A stretch of DNA of 64,000 nt from positions 113,696,040 through 113,760,039 of the forward strand of contig OY726564.1 in NCBI GenBank assembly GCA_963383645.1, written 5' to 3'. The position numbers were made by a program, and so were the translations under genes. Within the stretch, counting starts at the first letter, position 1; each line of letters opens with the position of its first letter. The stretch is from Muscardinus avellanarius (taxonomy: Eukaryota; Chordata; Mammalia; Rodentia; Gliridae). Below are positions 1 through 10,167 of the stretch, piece by piece. The notes under the pieces are model-generated. The model saw only the letters and a list, made by a program, of their open reading frames with translations, did not search any database and was not told the origin of the DNA.

Positions 1-191
1 TGTCATCCCAGCATTTGGGAGGCTGAGACAGGAGGATCGCGGTTCACGGGCAGCCTCAGCTACTTGGTGAAGCCCTTTGCAACTCAGTGAGATCCTGTTT
101 CAAAATAAATAAAAAAATGGGCTGGGGGTGTTGCTCGGAGGTCAAATGCCCCTGGGTTCCATCCCCAATACTGAAAAATAAAAATAAAAAA
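1..191 (+). mobile_element. B1-dID SINE (cut by window edge)
   Basis: B1-like half with GGGAGGCTGAGACAGGAGGA, then the ID half ending GGTTCCATCCCCAATACTG and an A-rich tail. Confidence 0.85.
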
Positions 192-496
192 GACCACCCC
201 CTTCCCAATTCCTTCGGTAGGGTGCAGACAGCTCCTCCTCTCCTGCAGACAGCCCGTTCTCTGTGGACAATCAGAACAAGCCCGAGGAGCTCAGGCTTCC
301 TCCTCTCTCCCCATCGAGCTCAGAGTCCTTGGAAAGCCCCACGGAATTGACCTCCTTCCCCATGTGCCTTGAGAGCCCCGAACCAGCTCTGCCCCGACGT
401 CCACACCCCCGACTCCATCAGCGGCTGCAAGTCTTCACTCAAACGCCCCCTTCCTGGAGGGCCGCCCCAGACCTCCCTGTTTAAACCTGCAATCCA

Positions 497-730
497 GCCG
501 GGCGTGGTGGGCACGCTTGTAATCCCCGCGCTTGGGAGGCTGAGACAGGAGGATCGCACAGGTTCGAAGCCAGCCTCGGCTACTTAGTGAGGCTCTCAGC
601 AACTTAGCGAGACCCTGTTTCCAAATAAAGTATAAAATAGGTCTGGGAGTGTAGCCCAAAGGTAGAAAGCCTCTGGGTTCCACCTCTAGTACCACCAAAA
701 AATAAAATAAAATAAAATAAAATAAAAAAC
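497..730 (+). mobile_element. B1-dID SINE, intermediate (C) subfamily
   Basis: Full-length, starts CCGGGCGTGGTGGGC, linker CCCTGTTTCCAAATAAA, ID half AGGTCTGGGAGTGTAGCCC, tail (AAAAT)n. Confidence 0.88.
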
Positions 731-811
731 TGCAATCAACCTGCTGCTTATTTGGGCATGTCTATAGTCTCCCCTTCCCTGTTTGTTTAAAAAAAAATTT
801 TTTTTTAAATT

Positions 812-1365
812 TCTAGGGATAGAACCCAGGGCATTCCACCTCCAAACTACATCCCCATCCTTTTTGAGTTTTTTTTTTTTTTCTTTGTGGTACTGGGGAT
901 TGAACCCAGGGGCATTCTACCTCCAAGCTATACCCTCTGCCCTATTTTTTATTCTTTATTTTGAAACAAGGTCTAAGTTGCACAGGGCCTAAGTAGCTGA
1001 GGCTGGCCATGAACCGCAATCCTCATGTCTCAGTCTCTCAAATGCTAGGATTACAAGTGTGCGCCACCACACCCGGCTATTTTTTTTATTCTTTATTTTG
1101 AAATAGGGTCTCATCGAGTTGCAAAGGGCCTCACTAAGTAGCTGAGGCTGTCTGCGTACCGCGATCCTCCTGTCTCAGCCTCCCGAATGCTGGGATCACA
1201 AGCACCACGCCGGCTCTGATTTTTTTGTTTTGAAACAAGGTCTCACTAAATCGCTGAGGGCCTGACTAAATGGCTGAGGCTGGCCCTGAACGTAGGATTC
1301 TCCTGTCCCGGCCTCTGGAGTAGCTGGGATTGCAGGTGCACACCACTGTACCCTGCTGGACCGGT
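812..1365 (-). mobile_element. Cluster of four minus-strand B1-dID SINE copies or fragments
   Basis: An ID fragment at 812-862, a near-full copy at 884-1079, and two B1 halves at 1080-1217 and 1218-1365, all head-to-tail on the minus strand. No gene signal. Confidence 0.8.
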
Positions 1366-1691
1366 ATCTTTAGAGTGAACCCCACAGAGGCCTGGGTTTC
1401 CCACCGATTGGGATTTAGTAACCAACAGCAAGGCCTGAGAGTTTTGTTTAATTCAAATACAGCACACTGCCTACCACAGGTGTTCTATAGCACCACATAA
1501 GTTAAAGCTCAAATATATACACGTCCTATCAGAGGCTCAGCTTGAAACACAAAGTCCCTGTGAGTCTCAGCGGGGATCAACTGGTCAACGGCGGGGCCAG
1601 GCGAAGCGGGAGACAGGGCAGACTCCCCAGGAAGCCTCCAAAGCGCGAGGACGTCCTCACACGGCCTGCCGGGGGTCACCTACGGGCCCAC

Positions 1692-1860
1692 CTGGAGAGG
1701 AGCTGCACCGGCTTGGGAGGCGGTGGGGTCCTCGGCCGGAGAAGGAGGCGGCGCAGGAGGGGTGGCGGGGTCGGCCTTGCTGGAAGTAGATGCTTGTTCC
1801 ACACCCGAGGGGGGGTCCACCTCCCCAGAGACACCGCTGTCCTCGGTATTCTTCTCTTCC
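1692..1860 (-). CDS. Candidate exon of an unrecognised minus-strand gene
   Basis: A 169-nt open stretch with a strong acceptor on the minus strand (CCTTTTCTTCTAG) and a good donor (CTCCAG|GTGGGC). It encodes E-E-K-N-T-E-D-S-G-V-S-G-E-V-D-P-P-S-G-V, then a Pro/Ala/Ser-rich tail. It begins with one spare base that fits the two spare bases of the candidate exon at 2781-2928. No family is recognised. GC-rich DNA can give such patterns by chance. Confidence 0.35.
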
Positions 1861-1898
1861 CTAGAAGAAAAGGCACATTCTATGTCACCCAAAGGTAG

Positions 1899-1901
<3 letters not shown>

Positions 1902-1934
<33 letters not shown>

Positions 1935-2077
1935 AAAGTGAAAGAAAGGATGTATGTGTGTGTAAAAGAGAAAGAGAGGATGTGTGTGTGTGTGTGTGTA
2001 AAAGAGAGAAAGAGAGAGAGGATGTGTGTGTGTGCAAGAGAGAGGATGTGTGTGTGTGTGCAAAAGAGAAAGAGAGG

Positions 2078-2131
<54 letters not shown>

Positions 2132-2165
2132 GAGAGAAAGAGAGAGAGGAGGTGTGTGTGTGAAG
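1902..2165 (+). repeat. Compound TG / GAGA microsatellite
   Basis: TG runs alternate with AAAAGAGAAAGAGAGGATG-like segments at least five times, the longest TG run at about 2080-2127. The Cys-Val open frames here are a by-product. Confidence 0.95.
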
Positions 2166-2557
2166 CAGGGTCTAAGTTGCCAAAGCTTTCCTCAAACCGG
2201 CAACCCTCCTGTCTCAGCCTCCCAGGTACTAGGATTACAGGGATGGACCACCATGCCCGGCTTCCAGTACTTATTTATTTATTTATTATTTTTTATTTTT
2301 TTGTGGGTCTGGTGATGGAACATTCTGGGCATTCACCTCCGAGCTACACCCCCTGGCCTATTTTTTATTTTTTATTTTGAAACAGGGTCTCATTAAGTTG
2401 CAAAGGGCCTCACTAAGTAGCTGAGGCTGTCCATGAACCATGATCCTCCTGTCTCAGCACTTTTTATTTTGAAACAGGTTTGAGTGACTGAGGCTGTCCT
2501 CAAATCCATGATCCTCCTGTCTCAGCCTCCAGGTACTGGGATTCCAGGGGTGCCCAG
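2160..2557 (-). mobile_element. Three minus-strand B1-dID SINE pieces
   Basis: B1 half at 2160-2262, ID plus B1 at 2302-2460, and another B1 half at 2461-2557 joined directly. Confidence 0.78.
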
Positions 2558-2780
2558 CACGCCAGTCTCCCAGGGGTGCACCGTGCCTTCTGTGGCTTTC
2601 CCGGAGTTTGGAAGTGGGCCCACCTGCCACGGAGATCCCGCACTCACAGGGGTGGAGTGATGCACATGTGAGCGTTGCCCCCTCCAGGCGACGTGGCAAG
2701 GCTCTTTCCCTCTGGTGGCAGCGCCCCCGCGGCCTGGGGCACCCGTGGGGCTGGCCGCCATTCCCCAAGCTTCCAGGTAC

Positions 2781-2928
2781 CTGGTGGCCATGGTGACCCT
2801 GCGCCTGGTCACCTCGGAGACCAGGTCCTCGTGGAGTAGGTCAATGCTGTCTCCTGCAGAGCTCTTCTGGGCCATGACCCGCACACCCCGGGGCCCTGGA
2901 AGAATCTGGAAGCACCGTGCCCGGGGAG
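2781..2928 (-). CDS. Candidate exon of an unrecognised minus-strand gene
   Basis: Open minus-strand stretch with acceptor CTTGTGCCTTAG and donor ACCAG|GTACCT. It encodes P-R-A-R-C-F-Q-I-L-P-G-P-R-G-V-R-V-M and M-A-Q-K-S-S-A-G-D-S-I-D-L-L-H-E-D-L, then V-S-E-V-T-R-R-R-V. The residue mix (amphipathic, no low complexity) looks protein-like. It joins in phase to 1692-1860. An alternative acceptor, TTCCAG at the Ile codon, is also possible. Function unknown. Confidence 0.35.
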
Positions 2929-3412
2929 CTAAGGCACAAGAACCAGAAAGTGGCATCGGGGGTCAGGGACGCAGATGGCCTTCGCTGCCATATTCTCAGC
3001 GGGTCGCTGGCCAAGGGCACTGAGGCAGCTGTCCTTGCCCCCGGGGAAGGGCTGAGGGGACCCAGGCTCAGGGAGTCGCGGCGACTCGCCCAGGCTGCTC
3101 AGCGGGCCAGTCGCAAGCAGCTGCCCCCACGATGGCGTGAGCGCAGAGGCGCCCTGTCCTCGCCGGGCTCTCTGCTGCAGAGACCTCAGCTCCTTCAGGA
3201 CGGGAGGGCACAGCGTGGACGATGAGGAAGACCGTGACACCCCCACAGCATGGAGCCATGAGGGCTCTCCATAGATAACCAGTTGCTCTGCTGGACGATG
3301 GCCCCAGGCGACAGGCGGGGAGCGCGCAGCAGAGAAACCAGGCAGCTTCTCCAAGAGGCTGGGGCTGGAATGTGAACCTGGGTCAGCCTGGCCTCAAACA
3401 CAGGGCACCCAA

Positions 3413-3640
3413 AGCCGGGCGCGGTGGTGCAAGCTTATGATTCTAGTACTTGGGAGGCTGAGACAGGAGGATCGCAGGTTTGTGACCAGCCTCAGCTATG
3501 TAGTGAGGCTCTCAGCAATTTTGTGAGACCCTGTTTCAAAATAAAGAATGAAAAATAGGGCTGGGAGTGTAGCTTGGAGGTAGGATGCCCCTGGGTTCCG
3601 TCCCCAGTGCCCCCCAAATAAATAAGTAAATAAACAACAA
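3413..3640 (+). mobile_element. B1-dID SINE
   Basis: Full copy from GCCGGGCGCGGTGGTGC to the ID end CCGTCCCCAGTGCC and an (AAAT)n tail. Confidence 0.88.
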
Positions 3641-4470
3641 AGATCAGGCCCAGCAGTCCTAGAGCTCCGCCTTGGTGCCAGCCTCTTCCCAAGAGCCGGG
3701 GGCTGAGCCCCAGCCCGCACACCGGCCCGCTCAGGCGGCCATGCTGGTCTGTGAGGCCATGGCGTAGGCTGGCCTGAGCTTCGTCCTGCAGCTTGGGGGT
3801 CCGGCTGGAGGCCACGCTCCCCTGAGGAGGCCGCTGGACTTACCTCTCACCCCAGATCTGCTTCCTGGGCCACACCTCGGACCCGGCTTTGCTAAGAGAC
3901 GCTTGCTCCTGTTACTGCTGTCCCCACACACCAGCCGCCGGCTCCCGAGGAGAAAACGTCCCGTGGCACCGAGGCCTCTTTATCCTCCCCGACTCGGGAT
4001 CACGGCAGCAGCTGATGTCAATCACGGCCCAAAAACTCTCCAGGGAAGTGCAGTGAGCGCCCTCTGCGTGCCTCCCGGGCCACGGGGAGGCCCCGCTTCA
4101 CTCTGGTGAAGTATCTACCCAGGGCATTTGATTTGTAAAAGCAGGTCCATGACGCCCTCCTCCTCGGCCGCCCTCCAGTCGCTGGCTGCTCCCCTGCCCG
4201 GCCAGGATGGCGTTCCGCAGAGATGGAAGGTGTTTGGGCTTTCCTGGAAAGGAGTTGGTCACGCAGCTCCTGCTGCTGAGCCCAGTGATGGGGGCAATCC
4301 TGGAACCACCTCGCTGGGCCTTGATTGTTTTCTCTGTAGCAGTAATCCTATTTTTCCTATTTTTCTCCTAGAGCAGTTGCAAGGGTTGAGAAAACGTTCC
4401 TGATTCTGCCCCCACCCATTTTTATGTGTTTAAATGTATGCATTGAGCCAAGAATTGATCTAAATGTATG
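3641..4470. other. GC-rich unique sequence, no recognised element
   Basis: Several open frames on both strands but no convincing exon pair. Nothing else seen. Confidence 0.5.
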
Positions 4471-4472
4471 TA

Positions 4473-4680
4473 CGAGTCGGACGTGGTGACGCGCACCTGT
4501 AATCCCAGTACTTGGGAGGCTGAGAGGACGATCGCGGGTTTGGGGACAGCCTCAGTGAGCGAGGAGGCTCTCGGCAACCTCGTGAGGCCCTGTTTCAAAA
4601 CAAAAGGAGACAGAGGGCTGCAGGAGGAACGTGGCTTGGAGGTGGAATGCCCCTGGGCTCAATCCCAGCACCACACACGC
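4473..4680 (+). mobile_element. B1-dID SINE, diverged
   Basis: GTCGGACGTGGTGACGCGC start and an ID half with GGAATGCCCCTGGGCTCAAT. Confidence 0.8.
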
Positions 4681-5132
4681 ACGGATGTACAAATATGTGT
4701 GTGAATGCTCGTACAGAAAGGTGTGGGTGCTTGTCCTCACGTGCTGCCAGGGCTCACCCTGGCCCCCAGGCACAGCCTATGTACTTGGAGAGCAGAAGTC
4801 CTGCCTCCTCCTTCCCATCATGTCCCAGGGCCAGGCAGGGCTGCCCTAACTCGCGAGGGCCCAGCAAAGCCTTGCACTGAGCAGGCCCTTCAGCAGTGCC
4901 CTGCCTGCTTCCTGCAGCCAGAAGATTCCCAGCCTCTCAGCTGTGACAGGGTTTCAGCACTGACACGTTTTGCACTGTGCTCAAACATGTCAGAAGCAAA
5001 TGTCGCATGGTCATAAAGCAGTTGGACAGAGCGTCTGTCTCCTTGCTTAGATGCTGACGAGTCCAGCATGGGAGGAATCTGCTGCAGGTGAGCAGTAATG
5101 TGATGCACCTGGTTTCGAAGCAGGCCTGCTGG

Positions 5133-5376
5133 CTGGGCCCGGTAGAGCACACTTACAATCCTAGTGCTCGGGAGGCTGAGGCAGGAGGATCGCAGGCTCA
5201 AGGCCAGCCTCAGCAAGTAGTGAGGCGCTCATCAATCTGGTGAGACCCTGTTTCAAAAAATAAAAATAAGCTGGGCAGAGTGGTGCACAGCTGTAATCCC
5301 AGTAGTTGGGAGGCTGAGACAGTAAGACAGTAGGATTGCAGGTTTGCGGCCAGCCTCAGCTACTTAGTGAGACCAT
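5133..5376 (+). mobile_element. Two plus-strand B1 units; the second is split by a younger SINE
   Basis: B1-only unit 5133-5270, then a second copy from 5271 that is interrupted after TTAGTGAGACCATTTT and resumes at 5578. Confidence 0.82.
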
Positions 5377-5379
5377 TTT

Positions 5380-5577
5380 TTTTTTTTTTTTTGGTGGTAC
5401 TGGGGTTCCTGGAAGCCCTTCTACCTCCGGGCTACACTCCCAGACCTCTCTTTACATTTTATATTTGGAAACAGGGTCTCCTAAGCCAGCGCGCGCGGCT
5501 GGCTTCGAACCTGCGCGATCCTCCTGTCTCTGCCTCCCAAGCGCGGGGATTACAAGCGTGCGCCACCACGCCCGGCT
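5380..5577 (-). mobile_element. Type-B B1-dID SINE nested in an older SINE
   Basis: Reversed copy with the TTCCTGGAA-bearing ID half and the GCCAGC-GCGC-GGCTGGC B1 variant. It is flanked by a perfect 16-bp target-site duplication (5364-5379 and 5578-5593). Confidence 0.93.
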
Positions 5578-5611
5578 TTAGTGAGACCATTTTAAAATAA
5601 AGAATAAAAAA

Positions 5612-6050
5612 ATGGAGCTTGGCGTGGTGGCGCACGCTTGTAATCCCAGCATTCGGGAGGCTGAGACAGGAGGATCATGGTTCGAGGACAGCCTCAGCTA
5701 CTTAGGCCCTTTGCAACTCAGTGAGACCCTGTTTTAAAATAAAGACTAAAAAATAGGGCTGGGGTGTAGCTCAGAGGTAGAATGCCCTTGGGTTCCATCC
5801 CCAGTACTGCAAAAATAAAATAAAATAAAGAAGAAAAAATGGGGCTGGAGGTTGGGTAGAATGCCCCTGGGGTCCATCCTCAGTACTGGAAAAAAAAAAA
5901 TAAGGCTGGGGGTGTGGGGGTATAGCTCAGAGGTAGAATGCCCCTGGGTTCAATCCCCAGTGCCATAAATAAATAGATAAGCCTGGGGGTGTAGTTCAGG
6001 GATAAAACATTCTGGGTCCAATCCTCAGTACCCAAAACAAAACAAGGCCT
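5612..6050 (+). mobile_element. B1-dID SINE followed by a chain of ID-like tails
   Basis: Full dimer 5612-5815, then ID-only units at about 5845-5890, 5902-5970 and 5978-6040, each starting GGCTGG or CCTGGGGG and ending CCAGTAC-like with an A-rich spacer. Confidence 0.85.
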
Positions 6051-6338
6051 ACCTAGTGTGCACAGGCCCTGGGTTCCATCCCCAGGCTTGCAAATAACAA
6101 AAGCCACCGAAACCCCTCTCCCCCTCCACCGTGTGTCTGCCTGGTTCCAGGGCCCTACCTTGGCACTGAAGGCACAGGAAGGCCGGTCTGCCTGACAGGG
6201 AGAGCCCCTGGCCTCCTACCCACCTGCCAGCCCTTCCCCTGCGCTTCGACAGTCTAACTGGAGATACCTCGAAGCCACCGCTATGCCCACGGGGGTCTCT
6301 GGCCAAGGTGGAGGCGATCGCAGTGCGATGCCGAGTTG

Positions 6339-6426
6339 TTAGATGCAGGTGTTTGACAGCGCCTCCACACCCATGCTGTAATCAGGTATTACGTGGCGGA
6401 AGACACAGGCCTCGATGGGCCTCCAC
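6339..6426 (-). CDS. Candidate terminal exon, unrecognised
   Basis: Acceptor TTGTTTCTCAG, then one base and 28 codons (W-R-P-I-E-A-C-V-F-R-H-V-I-P-D-Y-S-M-G-V and so on), then TAA at 6339-6341. Short; no polyadenylation signal was identified. May be chance. Confidence 0.22.
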
Positions 6427-6657
6427 CTGAGAAACAAGGGGCACGGGTCCCCACGGTGTTCTATTTAACTCACTTTTCTGGGTCCTAAGAGAACCAGAGT
6501 GAAGTCTACGGCGCATTCAAGCCGTGCCCGATGGGGACAATGAAGGTGCGTGGTGTGTGGGCTTTGCTTCAGGTGAAGGCTGCTCCGTGTGGAAAACCAG
6601 CTACGAGTATCCCTGAGATGCCTGTGGCTCTACCTAACTCTGTGTCCTGGGCAGGAG

Positions 6658-7055
6658 CTGGGGAATGAGCCCAGGGGCATTCTACCTCTGAGTTACACAC
6701 CCATCTCTATTTTGGTTTTTTATTTTTATTTTTTGTGGTACTAAGGGTGGAACCCAGGGGCTTTTCTATCTCTGGGCTATACTCCCAGACCTATTTTATA
6801 TTTTATTTGGAATCAGGGTCTCACTAGGTTGCTGAGGCTGGCTTCGAACCTGTGTGATCCTCCTGTCTCAGCCTCCCAAGCGCTGGGATGACAAGCTTGG
6901 GCCAGGATGCCCAACTCTATTTTGTTTTTTATTTGGAAACAAGGTCTCAGTTGCTAAGTCTTGCTGAACTGCTCAGGCTGGTCTCCAACTTCCAATCCCC
7001 CTGTCTCAGCCTCCCAAGTACTGGGATGGTGGGTGAGCGCCAACACGCACAGCCA
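6658..7055 (-). mobile_element. Minus-strand B1-dID copies
   Basis: ID fragment 6658-6712, full C-type copy 6735-6918, B1 half 6919-7055. Confidence 0.82.
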
Positions 7056-7237
7056 AGAGGTTAATTTCAGTGCAAGTGCACACAACCTGACCTTGGGAGA
7101 GGAAGTGGCCAAATGGCCAGACCCAGCGGTGCTGGTAGATTCTCCAGGTCTCACAGCACTAACCCCAGGATCGTGGGGAAGCAGCGCGCGAGCCTCCTGT
7201 GCGGCTACCTGGCCGCACGAGCGTCTCCTGCGCTCAC

Positions 7238-7399
7238 CTCCATCAGCCGGCTTAGAGAAGGGAGTCTGGGTTGACTGTCAGTGCGGAGCGCGGGTCCCGT
7301 CACACTGCTCAGGCTTTGCTCTGAGCGTCGGCAGGCAGGGGAAGCGGTCCCAGGCAAGGCGTTGGCCTTCTGCTTCCAGTCCAAAAGATCTTCTATGAA
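7238..7399 (-). CDS. Candidate exon, possibly of the same minus-strand gene
   Basis: 54 open codons ending G-A-G|GTGAGC, starting F-I-E-D-L-L-D-W-K-Q-K-A-N-A-L-P-G-T and ending P-S-L-S-R-L-M-E. The acceptor (GGAGAG) has a weak pyrimidine tract, so the left edge of the exon in gene sense is uncertain. The family is not recognised. Confidence 0.3.
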
Positions 7400-7455
7400 C
7401 TCTCCAGCAATAGTAAGTGGATGGGATGGCTGGTTAGGAGGTTAGAAACACAACT

Positions 7456-7670
7456 GGAGACAGGTGTGGGAGCACACGTCTGTAATCCTGGTACTCTGGA
7501 GGCGGAGACAGAAGGTTCTCAGGTTTGAGTCTCAGCAACTGAGTGAATCTCTCAGCAACCTAATGAGACCCTGTTTCAAAACAAAAAATAAAAAGGGCTG
7601 GGTGTGTAGTTTGGAGGTAGAAGGCCCCTAGTTTCAAACCCTAGTACCAAAACAACCAAACAAAAACTCC
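7456..7670 (+). mobile_element. B1-dID SINE, diverged
   Basis: AGGTGTGGGAGCACACGTCTG start, CCCTGTTTCAAAACAAAA linker, ID half to CCTAGTACC. Confidence 0.82.
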
Positions 7671-7756
7671 TGGAAGACCACCCAAGCCCCTGATTGCACT
7701 CGACACGCGCTGTGTATGTGGGTCACGCAGTCATTGCCATGTTCTCTCTATGGCAG

Positions 7757-7976
7757 CACAGGGGCTTACGGGGTGTTCGTTCCGCCTGTGTGGAGCCTAC
7801 AGAGCATCTCACTGGGCCAAGAGTGCACACTCTTCGGAGACACCGCGGTAGCGTACAGCCAAGAGGGCCGGTGGCTGCACACCCGCTTGGACCACACAGA
7901 GCAGCGGCCAGAACGGCCCAAGATGCAGCCCTTCCAGTTTGGATGGTGCCGTGGGATTTTTTCCTTATGCAACTAA
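7757..7976 (+). CDS. Candidate terminal exon on the plus strand, unrecognised
   Basis: Acceptor TTCTCTCTATGGCAG, then 72 open codons to TAA at 7974-7976. The product starts T-G-A-Y-G-V-F-V-P-P-V-W-S-L-Q-S and contains E-C-T-L-F-G-D-T-A-V-A-Y. A SINE follows at about 8,000. It lies opposite in strand to the other candidates nearby, so at most one set is likely real. Confidence 0.25.
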
Positions 7977-7999
7977 AGTTTGTTGAATAGAAAAATTAA

Positions 8000-8225
8000 G
8001 CCAGGCGTGGTGGTGCATACTTGTAATCCCAGCATTTGGGAGGCTGAGACAGGAGGGTCTGGGTTCGCAGCCAGCCTCAGCTACTTAGAGGCCCTCTGCA
8101 ACTTAGTGAGACCCTGTTTCCAAAAAAAGAATAAAACAACAGGGCTGAGGATGTAGCTTGAAGGTAGAATGCCCCTGGGTTCCATCCCCAGTACCGCAAA
8201 AAAAAAAAAAAAAAAAAAAAAGGAA
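8000..8225 (+). mobile_element. B1-dID SINE, young-looking
   Basis: Full copy with GCCAGGCGTGGTGGTGCATA start, intact ID half and a pure poly-A tail of over 20. Confidence 0.9.
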
Positions 8226-8229
8226 AAAT

Positions 8230-9310
8230 AAAATTAAGATAGGCAGCAGCTTGGCACAGCTTTAACAAATCTTAAATCTCCCTTACAAAACCAGGAGGAC
8301 GTAGAGAAGGAAAATGTAGTGTGCTGGCATGCACGCCGGAGAGCCTGAAAATGGACCCCAGCCTTTAAACAGGTTTAGTATTGGTATGTTCTTGCCAGCG
8401 TCACCAAGGCCATGGGCTGGTTACTTATTCCTTGGGCAGGTGCTGCCTCTTTGTCTCCGGACAGCGCGCTAAGCGCAGGGGTCGAGTCTGCCCGGCCCTC
8501 GCCTCTGCCGTACCGGGCAGTGTCGGTCGCTCACCAGCTCGGGTGCTTTGAAGCAGCACGTGGGGTTCACCTTCCCGCCCCCGGCCAGGCCACGCAGAGG
8601 AGGTAAACAGAGGCACTGACGGCTCTCTAGATTTCAGGGCTAAAGGCTTCAATTGAGTCTGAGGCTTTGCTATAGGCTAATCATTAGAGACAAGGGCACC
8701 GGAACAGCCGCCGCCCCTCCCTGCCTGAGCGCCTGCGCAGCACCCGGGCCGGGACTGCTTTTAACGTTTTGGGAATTAACACCAAAGCAATTTTCCAATC
8801 CCAGCACACAACTGCAGGGCCAGCCTGGAGAGGAAGCCTGTGAGGATGGCGGCCGGCAGCCTCTGACCTGTGTGGCCCCCGCCTCCTGCTGCTCATTTTA
8901 GTCGAGTCCCTCCGCTTACTCCCGGCGCCTAATGGACAGAAGACGCAGAAGCTGCTAGGAAGAAGTGTGACTCCAGTCTCCGCTGTTTTCGGTCCTTGGG
9001 TTGAATGCTTGGAGGCTGGCTGCTAAAACGGGAGGCGGCCCTCTGGAGAGGCCAGAGGCCTCCCCGGGATGTCCCAGCGTGGCAAACAAGCTCCATCTCG
9101 GGACTGGAGGCAGAGAGCCTGCTGGGCCACAGGCCACTTGACCCCAGAAACCAGGCAGAATATGTATGGAAGCAATTTGCTACCCAGTAACACATAATCA
9201 TGCACTGCCTATTGTTTACACAAATTATTTAACTCTAGGGAATTCTAGCTTCCAGAAGCGTACAGATGCCGCAGTTGAGACTAAGCTATGTGTGGATGTG
9301 TATGTACATA
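8230..9310. other. Unique GC-rich stretch downstream of PRRC2C
   Basis: No SINE. Open, splice-bordered stretches can be drawn on both strands (for example plus 8465-8602, minus around 8440-8640), showing how easily they arise here. No gene is supported. Confidence 0.45.
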
Positions 9311-9314
9311 TATT

Positions 9315-9490
9315 TGATGGTATTGGAGATTGAATTCAGGAGCATTCTACCCACAAGCTATAGCCCCAGCCCTTTTTATTGTTTTCAAACGGGGTCTCAC
9401 TAGATGGCTGGCTCCCTCTGCTGCTGAGGATGTCCTCGAACCTGTAACCCTCCCAAGCATGGGATCACAGGTGTGCCCCATCACACCCAT
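9315..9490 (-). mobile_element. B1-dID SINE, diverged
   Basis: Reversed ID half GGAGATTGAATTCAGGAGCA, then B1 half ending ACACCCA. Confidence 0.72.
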
Positions 9491-10165
9491 CAGTTATGTA
9501 TATTCAACGAGGCAACCAAGTAATCATCTTATAACCTACCAAGCAGCAGGCATTGCATTTTGTTTTGCTTTTGAGTGCTGGGGGATGGAACGCAGGCCTC
9601 ACACGTACGCCATTAACTCAGCCCGTGGCCCAGGCACCGCCTCCACTGGAAGGAATTGCAGATCTGGCTGGAGGTTTTAATGTAGAAAAGGCTGAGCAGG
9701 AAGAGCAGCCCGGGGCCAGGGCTGGCCAGGAGTGCATCCCTACCTGCCTGTCAGTGCTACTTCTCCGTGACCTCTGCTCAACACGCACTGGGGAGAAAGC
9801 TTTGCCTTTAGGGACTATGGCCAGGTCCTGTCACGCGTGTCCTTCAGTCTCCTTTTACAAACTGAGAAGCCTTTCTTTGCAGGGGAGACCTGCTTTTGTC
9901 CTTAAACACCTAGAACCTACAAGAACAATGGCCGCGGCACCTTCGGCAAGGAAGGAGGACCACTTGCTCTTCCCCTGGGGAAGGGCCGGCCACGTGACTG
10001 GCCCGTGTGGGAGGTCCACTCAGCTCCCGGGACCTTAGGGAGGAAGGCAGGCAAAAGATTCAGGGGCTGAACATTCCCATGCTGGGCTGCTGTCACTCTT
10101 CCTTTCTCTCTGTGAGGGTTAAGCTGGAGAAAACACTCTGGTAACTGGGCCATGTCAATGATGAA
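9491..10165. other. Unique sequence, nothing recognised
   Basis: A 161-codon plus frame (9553-10038) lacks splice or composition support. No repeat seen. Confidence 0.4.
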
Positions 10166-10167
10166 AA

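Noticed and set aside
1904..2380. 158-codon Cys/Val-rich frame
   Set aside because: Produced by the TG microsatellite.
2929..3354. 141-codon minus-strand frame as a further exon of the candidate gene
   Set aside because: Protein-like in parts (V-L-K-E-L-R-S-L-Q-Q-R-A-R-R), but no donor in the right phase to reach 2928 was found.
8440..8640. Exon on either strand
   Set aside because: Both strands show acceptor- and donor-like sites with open frames; they contradict each other and neither has recognisable protein.
9553..10038. 161-codon plus-strand frame
   Set aside because: No splice support, no recognisable motif; GC-rich chance frame partly over repeat remains.
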